Shown here: piece by piece, positions 1 to 8,188 of the stretch
Position numbering within the stretch: the first letter of the stretch is position 1
How the letters are laid out: each line of letters starts with the position of its first letter
Assembly: GCF_000282135.1 (NCBI RefSeq)
Contig: NZ_AKJW01000047.1
Location: 1-32,350, forward strand
Length of the DNA stretch: 32,350 nt
Direction of reading: 5' to 3'
Source of the DNA: Herbaspirillum sp. CF444
Lineage (GTDB): Bacteria > Pseudomonadota > Gammaproteobacteria > Burkholderiales > Burkholderiaceae_D
Program-made: the position numbers and the translations under genes
The notes under the pieces: model-generated
Told to the model about the DNA's origin: nothing
What the model saw: the letters and a program-made list of their open reading frames with translations, nothing else
Database searches by the model: none

Positions 1-1
1 T

Positions 2-937
2 CGGCAGCGGGAGCCGCAGCTTACGCTCAGCACGGTCAACGTCAATCTGATGATGCAGCACGTGATCGACCTGACCCGGGCGCGCTGGTCGGACATGCCG
101 CAGCAGCGCGGCATCGTGATCGAGATGCGGCAAGATCTGGGCACGGACATTCCTGCCATCCTCGGGGTCGAAGGTGAAATCCGCGAGGCCCTGACCAATC
201 TGGTGTTCAACGCGGTCGACGCCATGCCCGATGGCGGCACGGTAACCCTGCGCACGCGTTCTGTCGAGCATATGGACGACGGTGCCGGGCCGCATGTGCT
301 GGTCGAAGTCAGCGACAACGGCAGCGGTATGGACGAGGCGACGCAACAGCGCTGCCTGGAACCGTTTTTTACCACCAAGGGCGAACGCGGCACGGGCCTC
401 GGACTGGCCACCGTATACGGCATGATCGAACGGCATGCGGCGCGCATCGCCATCGAATCGCAGTTGCGCGTGGGCACCGCAGTCAAGATGTACTTCCCGG
501 TAGCGGCGATGGCGGTCGATGCCGCCGCCGTGACCTCGCTCAGGCCCGCTGCGAGCCTGAAGATATTGATCGTGGATGACGATCCGACCTTGCTGGCGTC
601 GCTGGGCAATATCCTGAGCGCCGATGGGCACGATGTCACGCAGGCCGACGGCGGCCAGGCCGGCATCGACCTCTTCTGCGCAGCCGACGCGGCTGGACAG
701 CGCTATGCGGTGGTGATCACCGACCTGGGCATGCCGTATATAGATGGCCGCAAGGTCGCCGAGACGGTGAAGCGGATCGCGCCGGCGGTGCCGGTGATTT
801 TGCTCACAGGCTGGGGCCAGCGGATGATTCCGGAAACCGACGACGGACCGGTGAACGTGGACCAGGTGTTGAGCAAGCCGCCGAAGATCCGCGAACTGCG
901 CGCCGCGCTGGCCAAGTGCGTGGAGCGGCGGGCTTGA
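2..937 (+). CDS. Hybrid sensor histidine kinase, C-terminal part (5' end outside window)
   Basis: The reading frame is open to the left edge, so only 311 residues are visible and the sensor and phospho-histidine regions are missing. In the visible fragment the HATPase domain shows an N-box (EALTNLVFNAVDAM, about residues 62-75), G1 (DNGSGM, about 105-110), an F-box (EPFFTTK, about 120-126) and G2 (GTGLGL, about 130-135). A receiver domain follows from about residue 186: an acidic pocket (VDDD), the likely phospho-acceptor Asp241 in ITDLGMP, a Thr in LLTG (about 269) and the conserved Lys in LSKPP (about 292). The family autophosphorylates in the cytoplasm or at the inner membrane and passes phosphate to its own receiver and then to a partner. 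Kinase followed by receiver is a common hybrid layout. No output domain follows the receiver. The signal sensed cannot be inferred. Confidence 0.93.
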   Translation, partial: RQREPQLTLSTVNVNLMMQHVIDLTRARWSDMPQQRGIVIEMRQDLGTDIPAILGVEGEIREALTNLVFNAVDAMPDGGTVTLRTRSVEHMDDGAGPHVLVEVSDNGSGMDEATQQRCLEPFFTTKGERGTGLGLATVYGMIERHAARIAIESQLRVGTAVKMYFPVAAMAVDAAAVTSLRPAASLKILIVDDDPTLLASLGNILSADGHDVTQADGGQAGIDLFCAADAAGQRYAVVITDLGMPYIDGRKVAETVKRIAPAVPVILLTGWGQRMIPETDDGPVNVDQVLSKPPKIRELRAALAKCVERRA

Positions 938-1167
938 GCGTGTGAGCGCCGGAGGAAAAACAGAAAATGCTCAATGGAAATAAAGCGAGTTAATTATCTG
1001 TTTGTTGATTTACTCCCTTTCGAACTCTGCATAAGACCGTTAAATTTCCTGTTTTTTCAGCTTAATAAAGGCGAGCCATTTCCAAATCTGGAATTTGTTG
1101 TGCTACATTTCTTCTCGCAGTTTCGCCGCAGGTTGTTTTCATCACAAGAAAAATAGGGGGGAATTTC

Positions 1168-2505
1168 ATGCGTACCGTATCTCGTTCCAAATGGGTTTTA
1201 CCGGGCCTTTTCCTCATTCTGCTGTCGGGCTGCGAGACGCCTGCCGCACTCAAGTCAGCCGATGACGCCGCTGCCAAGCAGATGGCGGTCGATGCGGGAA
1301 GCAAGTCAGGCGGCGGCAACCAAAACCAGAGTGGCGGGCAGGATAAGGACGCAGGCGGGGCAAAAAAGAACATGCTCGACGTGACACCCATGAGCACGTT
1401 CTTCGATCTTGATTCTGAAGCGCCCATCGCATTCACCGATGCCTACACGCGCTTGCGAATCGACGGAGGTTTGCAGGAAAGCCAGGGCGCCGCCGCCGGC
1501 GCGAACGGGAGTCTGAGCTACGCGCAACGCGGCCTTATCGAACGGTATTTGCTTAGTATCAAATACGACGTCAACGTGCTGGCGAAAGTCAAGATCGGCA
1601 CTTACGAGGAGTCCGTGTCGCTGGCCACTTTGAGTAGCACCAGCGGAAGCGATGGACAGAGCTGGACGCGCGATGTGGTGCACAACGCATCGTCTTTCCC
1701 ATGGTTCCTGGTGAAAGAGGGCGGCGTCGAGGGCACGCCGCGCGTATCGGTCGAATTCAACGCCAGCCGCACGGTCGATAGCGGCGTGGCCGGCAATGCG
1801 CTGCAAATCACCTTGACCGCCATCCGCGCCCTGGCCCCGACATCGAACGTGGTGACCAGGCTGAGCGAAGGCGCGACCAAGGACAAGGCACAGGCCATCG
1901 ACACCGCGGTCAGCAAACTGTTTTTCCGCAAGCTAAGTGAAAAACACACCAGCGATCGTGATTTCTTGCGTTGGCAAGACGGCGGCGGGATGGCGATCAC
2001 CATCAATATTCCCGAGAAAGAAGGGGACTGGAACGGCAACATCAGGCCGATGGGCGTGTGGCGCATCGGTTTCGATGCGCCGCGGCCGTCGGTTTTCAGC
2101 GATTGGCGTTATTGTAAAAAAGAATCGCCGACGCAGCGCTGCAAGACTGACCTGAAGGTGGCGCGAAAGGCGGTCGTGCAAGAGAAGGACGCGTCGAAAA
2201 TCCTTGCATTCGTGATGCTCAAGGCATCTTCCAACGTGACCACGATACGGGACCATTTGCAGCAACAGCCATGGTACGGCACCGCACTGAGCAGCCTCGG
2301 GAACGATGACAAGGCCAACAGCCAGATCCTCAACGGGATGTGCCAGAACATCGTGCAAGAAATGATCGGCCAGAGTTTCAGCGCGCTGGATGCGAGGCTG
2401 GTTGCATGGGCGGTTGTGACCGGCACCCATCCCGCCGCCAAGTTAACCGAAAAAGCCTGGAGCGCCGCATGCAAGGATGTGAAGGACTGGCTCGCTTCGC
2501 AATAG
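1168..2505 (+). CDS. Putative outer-membrane lipoprotein of unknown function
   Basis: The 445-residue protein starts with a lipoprotein signal peptide: positive residues, a hydrophobic stretch, then the lipobox LLSGC with the acylated Cys at residue 22. A strong GGGGGG ribosome-binding site lies about 7 bases before the ATG. Residues about 42-67 are a low-complexity Gly/Asn/Gln/Lys linker that would extend the body away from the membrane. The rest looks like a folded mixed alpha/beta domain with a Cys pair around DWRYCKKESPTQRCK. I do not recognise the family. It stands 230 bases after the kinase gene, with an AT-rich leader that could hold its own promoter, and 169 bases before the next exported-protein gene. 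Export and lipidation are well supported; function is unknown. Confidence 0.85.
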   Translation: MRTVSRSKWVLPGLFLILLSGCETPAALKSADDAAAKQMAVDAGSKSGGGNQNQSGGQDKDAGGAKKNMLDVTPMSTFFDLDSEAPIAFTDAYTRLRIDGGLQESQGAAAGANGSLSYAQRGLIERYLLSIKYDVNVLAKVKIGTYEESVSLATLSSTSGSDGQSWTRDVVHNASSFPWFLVKEGGVEGTPRVSVEFNASRTVDSGVAGNALQITLTAIRALAPTSNVVTRLSEGATKDKAQAIDTAVSKLFFRKLSEKHTSDRDFLRWQDGGGMAITINIPEKEGDWNGNIRPMGVWRIGFDAPRPSVFSDWRYCKKESPTQRCKTDLKVARKAVVQEKDASKILAFVMLKASSNVTTIRDHLQQQPWYGTALSSLGNDDKANSQILNGMCQNIVQEMIGQSFSALDARLVAWAVVTGTHPAAKLTEKAWSAACKDVKDWLASQ

Positions 2506-2674
2506 CATGCTGGATTTTCATCGAGATTTGGCGATGACTGGCTGGTGAGACTCGCATGGAAAGAAGTTGCCTATCCAGCGGCCAATTTCTTCGCCATTCT
2601 GGTTTAGTTTATTGCGGTGCTAATTCATTAGATAAAAAATCGTTTCCATCAGGGATCAATGGGGGAGCTTCAGC

Positions 2675-4552
2675 ATGAAAATCCATTTTGCCAGGCCATT
2701 CACCTTTTTCGACAAAGTGTTCAAGGTTTTGAACAAGTGGACTGTGGGTCTCATTGTCCTTGCCATGGGCCCGGCGACGGCGATCGCCGCCGATCCTTGC
2801 GCAGGAAGTTTATTGCCGGCGTCATACAGGCAAGAAGCCGCAAGGGTCAAAGACGCCAAGATCAGCGCCGCCGTCAGTGATGCGGCCGGCACATCCTCGT
2901 CATTCGCCGTTGACGTCATGAACGTTCCTGCTGCGCCGAGCGGCAACCGCTACGCAGCGTTTTACATGCCGCCCTCGCTGGCCGCCAGCGCCATCCTTGG
3001 TATCGAAAAAGCAGCGGTGGCGAGCGGCGTAGAGCCTGATTTGAAAAACACGCATGGCGCCTTGTTGCTGGTGCCATTGACCCCCTCCGATTGTCGTTTT
3101 TTCGTCTTGGCCACGCCAGGCTGGGACGGTTCAATGCGGGTGGGAACTGCCTTGCGCCGCATCGACGCAGATGCTCTCACTCGTTTCCTGGACGATCTGT
3201 TTCGTGTGAATTGGCCTGCTGCGCCTGCAGTCAAGGACATCGAGGCTAACGGCATGGACTCAACGAAATACGCGGCACAATTCGCAACGTTGATGCAAAT
3301 GCCGGTCGTGGTTTCCGATGCTGCAAATGTCCTGGACAGGAGTGCGCCTGTGATTGTGACGGAGTCGAACGCCTTGCCGTTGCTGCCTGAATCGGCAATC
3401 TGGCGGCTTGAAACCTCCAAGTTCGCCTGGCCCGCCTCCTTGAAGGCTCTGGTGTCGCGCGCGGATGCTTTCATGCCGGACTTCACCCGGATCATTTCGG
3501 AACCGTTGTCCCAGAAATCGAAAACTCAGCTGGAAGCGGACCTGTCGACGCTCCACGAGATTCTGATTTCGATGCAAACAATGGGCGATCTGGCGATGGC
3601 TGATTTGACCGTGCTTAAAGCCGAATTGCCTCCCAAAGCCGATGACCAGACCAAGGCCATCTATGGGCAGCTCCTGGCAGTTCTCGACAGGATGGCGGTG
3701 GCCCAATACAGTTCGCTGGTCAGTGCGGCGACGAGTCAGTACGAGCAAACGTACGCAAAATTGTACGAAGTCCCAAAGCCAAATGCCCTTGCACCCTTTG
3801 ACGCGTCCAAACTGGTTGGTTACTACCCCAAGGGTGTCGCGACCAAGGATAAATTGACGACGCTGACACTCTCGGACATGTCGAAGCTGATCCCGAAGGC
3901 GCCCAAGGAAGTCGATGGAGGGCAAGCATACATGGCTTTCACCGACTACAAGGATCCCGTCACGCAAACTGCGCAGATCCGCCCCGAATTCACAATGGTA
4001 TTCAAGAGTGACGCCTTGATAGCCTCGGCTCAGGCCGAGTTGCTCGGTAAGATTCCAGCGAACAATTGTGAACGCAGAATTCAGCACGACCCCATCCAGT
4101 GGTCTTCCGACAAAGGCTCCTTGTTGGGAACAATGGATGTCAGACTCGAGTTGTGGACTTGCATCAAGCACGTATGGGTTTGCTTCAAGGCTTGGACGCC
4201 AAGGATTTGCAAGAACGAGATCAAGATACCTTATCTCAAGACGCATGGAACCATCAGACTCACCGCCACGGCGATGCCCAGGACTGACGGCATAGCGCTG
4301 AATTATCTTAGCGATGTGCCGTATGTGGGGACGGAAATGGGGAGCAGACTTGTTCCGTTGGACACGACGAAACTTCGTGACGGCAGCTTGGGTGCCCTAT
4401 GGACGCTTAACCAGATTTACTTCACCACCCGTTCGGGCAGCGGAGAGTTGCTTGTTGTCGTTCTCGGCAACGCTCCTGCACTTGACGGCGATGTTGCGAA
4501 TATCGCCTGGGAAAACATCAAGAACAGCCTGACGAACAAGGGAGTCAAATAA
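2675..4552 (+). CDS. Exported protein of unknown function (625 aa)
   Basis: The start is supported by a GGGGAG ribosome-binding site about 8 bases upstream. The N terminus is long (about 38 residues) and ends in a hydrophobic segment with an Ala-X-Ala site (ATAIA-ADPC), consistent with Sec export; without cleavage it would be a single N-terminal anchor. The mature part has six Cys, three of them clustered (TCIKHVWVCFKAWTPRIC, roughly residues 494-511), so disulfides are plausible. A helical stretch around residues 270-360 is rich in Leu, Lys and Glu and may be coiled coil. I do not recognise the family. The stop codon overlaps the ATG of the next gene by one base (TAATG), so the two are translationally coupled and probably act together in the envelope. 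Confidence 0.85.
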   Translation: MKIHFARPFTFFDKVFKVLNKWTVGLIVLAMGPATAIAADPCAGSLLPASYRQEAARVKDAKISAAVSDAAGTSSSFAVDVMNVPAAPSGNRYAAFYMPPSLAASAILGIEKAAVASGVEPDLKNTHGALLLVPLTPSDCRFFVLATPGWDGSMRVGTALRRIDADALTRFLDDLFRVNWPAAPAVKDIEANGMDSTKYAAQFATLMQMPVVVSDAANVLDRSAPVIVTESNALPLLPESAIWRLETSKFAWPASLKALVSRADAFMPDFTRIISEPLSQKSKTQLEADLSTLHEILISMQTMGDLAMADLTVLKAELPPKADDQTKAIYGQLLAVLDRMAVAQYSSLVSAATSQYEQTYAKLYEVPKPNALAPFDASKLVGYYPKGVATKDKLTTLTLSDMSKLIPKAPKEVDGGQAYMAFTDYKDPVTQTAQIRPEFTMVFKSDALIASAQAELLGKIPANNCERRIQHDPIQWSSDKGSLLGTMDVRLELWTCIKHVWVCFKAWTPRICKNEIKIPYLKTHGTIRLTATAMPRTDGIALNYLSDVPYVGTEMGSRLVPLDTTKLRDGSLGALWTLNQIYFTTRSGSGELLVVVLGNAPALDGDVANIAWENIKNSLTNKGVK

Positions 4553-5541
4553 TGCAAGCGCTCAAGAATCTTCTGCCAACACCGCTTTCCGTGGTCATGC
4601 TGGCCACATTGGTCTGCCTCGCAGGTTGCGGAAAGATCAGGACGGATCCTCCGTCACAGAACCTGTCTGTTATTGAATTGCCTCAGTCGACGAACGGCTG
4701 CGCTTGTCCGGGAGCTCAGCGTTACCAAATTACCAATATGGGGCCCCGCACTTGGAGCCCGAAGGCAATGATCTACAGCAAGGAGCCGCTGGATACCGTG
4801 CCCAAGGTCGTGTCCCAGCAGCTTTCGCTGCCTCAGGGAGGCACGCAAAAGCTGGAATGCTCGATCCAGCCGACCGAAGTGTCCAAGCAGTGTATGCGCA
4901 ATGTGATCACAGTGATCGGCAACAAATCATATGGAGGCGACATCAATGAAGGCATGAAGGACATCGTCGCCGTCACGGCAAAAGCCGACCTCCAGAATAT
5001 GGACCGGCAGGAGTCTCCCACGCGAAACTGCGCCGCGCTCTGCAAAAACGACAACAGCGCCAGTTGTACCCAATTCAATGCGACCTCCAGTGGCAGTGTC
5101 GACGTGGGCCGATCGATCGCCTTGCTGCTGGGCAAACCGTCGCCAACGATCACTAAGGAAGACGTTATTCATCTGACGGGTGATACGAGCATGCCGGATA
5201 ATGCAAAGACCAATGTGTGCCTGCGTTCGGATTTCGTCTTCGAGCTTTCCCAGGCCTACAACGTGGGAATGGCCGATAACTGCCAGATTCGTGCGGAGTC
5301 AGCTCTTCTGGGAACCTTGGATATCGATATTCCGCGCACCGTATCCTTCAGACATACAACCGGCGGGGGCGGCAACTTCGATGCGCTTTTCCAGTACAAA
5401 CAGGCAGCGCCGAAGTTGAAGTTTTCAAACGAGACTTACGAATATTACTTGGGCGGTTACGTGTTGGCCGCAGGCTATGACGCTGGCAAGTTCTGGCTTG
5501 AATCCGAGAGGCACAGTTGCTTTGCGGTCAAGGTGAATTGA
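4552..5541 (+). CDS. Cys-rich putative lipoprotein of unknown function
   Basis: This 329-residue protein starts inside the stop codon of the preceding gene (TAATG). It has a lipoprotein signal with lipobox CLAGC, acylated Cys at residue 26. The mature chain contains ten further Cys (GCAC, LEC, QCM, RNC, ALC, ASC, NVC, DNC, HSC), an even number that suggests a disulfide-bonded extracytoplasmic domain. The C-terminal half alternates Tyr/Phe and polar residues (for example NETYEYYLGGYVLAAGY), consistent with a beta-rich fold. I do not recognise the family. Coupling to the 625-aa exported protein and proximity to the first lipoprotein suggest a three-component envelope cassette, but no role can be given. 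Confidence 0.85.
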   Translation: MQALKNLLPTPLSVVMLATLVCLAGCGKIRTDPPSQNLSVIELPQSTNGCACPGAQRYQITNMGPRTWSPKAMIYSKEPLDTVPKVVSQQLSLPQGGTQKLECSIQPTEVSKQCMRNVITVIGNKSYGGDINEGMKDIVAVTAKADLQNMDRQESPTRNCAALCKNDNSASCTQFNATSSGSVDVGRSIALLLGKPSPTITKEDVIHLTGDTSMPDNAKTNVCLRSDFVFELSQAYNVGMADNCQIRAESALLGTLDIDIPRTVSFRHTTGGGGNFDALFQYKQAAPKLKFSNETYEYYLGGYVLAAGYDAGKFWLESERHSCFAVKVN

Positions 5542-5641
5542 AGAACGGATAAGGGACGAGGCGTTCCGACGCAGTTCGCAAGAATCTTTTCAGCCTTGAT
5601 GCCCGAACGAACAACCACGATTTCGGGAATCAGATGCTGCG

Positions 5642-6676
5642 TTATGGCCGCTTCCTGAAGTCATTGGGCGACAAATGCGTCCAGCGCTTGAAGGCGCGGC
5701 GGAAGCTTGAGGCATCGCTGAAACCGAGCCGCTCCGAAATCGATTCATGGGTCATCTCGGTGCGCGTCAGGTAGGTCGACGCCAGCTTGAACTTCACTTC
5801 ATCGACGATTTTCTGATACGTCGATCCTTCGCTGATGATCTTGCGCCGCAGCGTGCGCGAATGCAGGCCGAGCCGGACCGCCATTTCTTCCAGCGAAGCG
5901 AATTGCCCCGACTGGCTCAGCAGGTGCCGGTAAATATCGCCGACGATGCCGCGCCCGCCGTTGATGCGCTCCAGCATGTCGTGGCAGGTATCTTGCACCA
6001 GTTGAAAGGTGATGGCATGGGAACCCAGCGGACGCCGTTCCAGCCAGGTTTTGTCGAAGCGCAGCGCGGTGCTTGCAGCATCGAACTCGATGGGACAGTT
6101 CAGCACGCTGTGATAGTGGGCGGCCCCGGCCGGCGCGCTGAACGCGAAACTGGCCGAACTCAGCCGGAAGGCGTTGCCCGATACGCTTTTATGCAGCGAC
6201 AGCAGGATGCCGCTCTGGTATTCCTGCACGAAGCGTTCCATCGCCTCGTGCAGCGTAAAGTCCGGCAAGGCGCGGATGATCCAGGCGGCGGCGTCGCCCG
6301 ATTCGTCGAGTTCGAGCTCAACGATGGGCGTGGCCAGTTCCCGGTAGGTAAGTCCGAAATTGACGGCGTCGCGCACGGTGGCGCTGCTGAGCAGGGCGTA
6401 GCCGTAAAAGCCGTAGTCGGTGAGGCGGAAGGACGCGCCCAGTTCCAGCGGGCTGGCCCGGCCCGGCGTCAGGCGCAGGAAATTATCGAACACGGCGGTG
6501 ACCTGTTGCCGCGAAATGAAGGAATAGGGGTCGCTCAAGTGGGTCGTCGTAATGCCGGAGCCGGCCAGCGCCTGTTCCTCCGTGATGTCATTGGCGGCCA
6601 GATGCGCCGTCAGGGGGATGAGCTTATAGAGCGGATAGATGCGCTCCGTCGAGCCGATGTATTTGACTTCCGCCAC
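5642..6676 (-). CDS. AraC-family transcriptional regulator (arabinose-binding-like N-terminal domain)
   Basis: The open frame extends far upstream, but the protein-like part starts at a GTG (residues VAEVKYIGS), preceded by AGGAG at about 8 bases; this gives 344 aa, normal for the family. The N-terminal two thirds resemble the AraC-type 'arabinose-binding' ligand domain of the OruR/ArgR-like subgroup (for example YGFYGYALLSSATVRDAV). The C-terminal roughly 90 residues carry two helix-turn-helix motifs: SLEEMAVRLGLHSRTLRRKI and the signature SISERLGFSDASSFRRAFKRW. It is a DNA-binding regulator. It lies 128 bases downstream of a second AraC gene on the same strand. The target is unknown; the nearby efflux operon or the exported-protein genes are the closest candidates. 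Confidence 0.9.
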   Translation of the reverse strand: MAEVKYIGSTERIYPLYKLIPLTAHLAANDITEEQALAGSGITTTHLSDPYSFISRQQVTAVFDNFLRLTPGRASPLELGASFRLTDYGFYGYALLSSATVRDAVNFGLTYRELATPIVELELDESGDAAAWIIRALPDFTLHEAMERFVQEYQSGILLSLHKSVSGNAFRLSSASFAFSAPAGAAHYHSVLNCPIEFDAASTALRFDKTWLERRPLGSHAITFQLVQDTCHDMLERINGGRGIVGDIYRHLLSQSGQFASLEEMAVRLGLHSRTLRRKIISEGSTYQKIVDEVKFKLASTYLTRTEMTHESISERLGFSDASSFRRAFKRWTHLSPNDFRKRP

Positions 6677-6804
6677 GCTTGTTCTCCTGTCTCCGGCGCC
6701 GGCCGTGGAATGCGAAACTGCCGTCCGCACAGCGCGGACAGCGCAATAATCATGACTGCCGACGATTATCACATACAGAAATCTTTGATGAGTTCCAACG
6801 GCGT

Positions 6805-7665
6805 TCAGGTCCTCGGCTGGCCGCGAAAGGCGGCCGGCGTCATGCCCGCCAGCAGCGCGAAACGGGTCGTGAAATAGCTCTGGCTCTTGTAGCCGACCTC
6901 GAGGGCGATGTCGGCAATGCTCTTGTCGCTCTCTATCAGCATCTTTTTGGCCGACTCGATGCGCAAGCGCATGATGCACTGGTGCGGTGATTCCTGCGTC
7001 GAGTGCTTGAACATGCGGGCGAAGTGATACGGACTCATGTCGAGTTGGTCGGCGATGTCCTTGAAGCCGATGTCTTCCTGGTAGTGGGCGCGGATATAGT
7101 CGACGGCGCGGCGGATTTTGTAGCGCGGCAGTCCGCCCGGGATCACGGACGGCGCCGGCGTGTCGGTGTAGGTGGACAGCAGGTGCTGGCCGATGACGAC
7201 GGCAACCGACTCGATGTAGGATTTCTCCAGCTGGCGCCGGCTTTGCATCTGCTGCTCGATCGAGCGCGCCATATGCCACATGAAGGGATCCACCGAGGCG
7301 TACTGCGGCGCCATCTCGTAGCCGTGGTGGCCGTTGGCCTGGGCCAGCGCGACCAGGAAGGCCGGCTTGACGGCGATGCTGGTTATCCGGGCGTCGGAAG
7401 TCCATGCGGCAGCGATGGCATGACCGGCCGGGACGATGCAGACGTGGCGATCCGACACTTTGATCTGCCGCGACTCGCCGTGTGCATGGCGGTAGGTAAG
7501 GATGGCCGATGCGTGCATGCCCGGAACGGTGATCTCGTGGTCGTCCTGGATCCGCTCGCGTGCGTTGGCGCGCAAGCCCTTGCCGGTGCGGATATGCATG
7601 TCGTTGCAGCGTGCTTCTAGGATCTCTTGTTGTCCGCAAGCGCGTTCGGCCATGCACGCCGTCAT
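6805..7665 (-). CDS. AraC-family transcriptional regulator, divergent to the efflux operon
   Basis: The C-terminal roughly 100 residues form a double helix-turn-helix AraC domain: FKDIADQLDMSPYHFARMFK and the signature IADIALEVGYKSQSYFTTRF, ending at AAFRGQPRT. The N-terminal part (about residues 20-110) looks like a cupin-type sensor (HASAILTYRHAHGES, VCIVPAGHAIAAAW). I chose the ATG giving MTACMAERACGQ (286 aa); the frame stays open to a GTG at 7779 (324 aa), but that extension is basic, low in hydrophobics and has no clear ribosome site. No start is strongly marked, so the N terminus is uncertain. The gene is divergent from the MFS/HlyD/OMF operon across about 520 bases, the classical position of a local regulator, so control of the pump is a reasonable inference. 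Confidence 0.88.
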   Translation of the reverse strand: MTACMAERACGQQEILEARCNDMHIRTGKGLRANARERIQDDHEITVPGMHASAILTYRHAHGESRQIKVSDRHVCIVPAGHAIAAAWTSDARITSIAVKPAFLVALAQANGHHGYEMAPQYASVDPFMWHMARSIEQQMQSRRQLEKSYIESVAVVIGQHLLSTYTDTPAPSVIPGGLPRYKIRRAVDYIRAHYQEDIGFKDIADQLDMSPYHFARMFKHSTQESPHQCIMRLRIESAKKMLIESDKSIADIALEVGYKSQSYFTTRFALLAGMTPAAFRGQPRT

Positions 7666-8188
7666 GGCAGATTTCCGGCGCCGTTGGCGATCATGGCCGC
7701 TACGGCTACCGACGCGGGGCGGCTGATGGCGCTGACCATCCGGCGCGGCGAGGCGCTTGACCGTATGGTTTGTGGACACTGACGCATGGTGTATCCCTAT
7801 GAAGTGAGATGGCCTGGGGGCTGCAGTTCAACTGTTGCTGCCCGGATTCTCGCACTGGCCGCATCGGACCGGGAGTACCATTTCGGACAGTTGGCGCGAC
7901 AAAAGAGGACAGCGGCGAGGATGACCCAGACGCATCGCGCAAACTGGGATGTGAAGCGGCCGCATGATTGCGTCATGGCCGCACGAGATCGAAAGACAGG
8001 CATGCCTATCCTGGCGACCATAGCCCATGGTATGCTTTTCGACGGGGAGTGCGTCTTGTGCCGGTGCGCCTTCCCGGCCTTTCAGATCAATTATCAGACG
8101 AGCAATCCATATGCCAGCGAATGCCTCTGCCCGTACTTCCGACACAGGACGGCCCATTTATAATTTGATCATGCGGCGATAGGCGACC
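7666..8188. other. Divergent intergenic region between AraC regulator and efflux operon
   Basis: About 520 bases with no convincing gene. A 125-codon open frame on the plus strand (7786-8163) has no ribosome site and a composition unlike a protein. The region contains a 10-bp palindrome AGGCATGCCT at 7998-8007 and a perfect -10-like TATAAT at 8159-8164. The 5' part may instead code for the N terminus of the AraC protein if its GTG at 7779 is used. Confidence 0.6.
8137..8164 (+). promoter_or_regulatory. Putative promoter of the efflux operon (good -10, weak -35)
   Basis: A perfect TATAAT lies at 8159-8164, 24 bases before the MFS start codon. At a 16-base spacing the -35 position reads TTCCGA, matching TTGACA at only three positions. 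A strong -10 with a poor -35 is typical of activator-dependent promoters and fits the divergent AraC gene, but this is read by eye only. Confidence 0.4.

Noticed and set aside
1005..1035. Possible promoter (TTGATT, then CATAAG) before the first lipoprotein gene
   Set aside because: Spacing is 19 bases and the -10 match is poor; not strong enough to annotate.
974..1156. 60-codon plus-strand frame between the kinase and first lipoprotein
   Set aside because: No ribosome site, AT-rich leader DNA, no recognisable features; more likely promoter and leader DNA.
6677..7657. Upstream extension of the first AraC frame (open minus-strand frame back to 7657, 671 aa in total)
   Set aside because: The extension runs antiparallel-frame through the second AraC gene, has Arg/His/Pro-rich non-protein composition, and a GTG with a good AGGAG site at 6676 gives a family-length protein.
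7786..8163. 125-codon plus-strand frame before the MFS gene
   Set aside because: No ribosome site and unusual composition; lies in the regulatory gap and ends on the -10 element.
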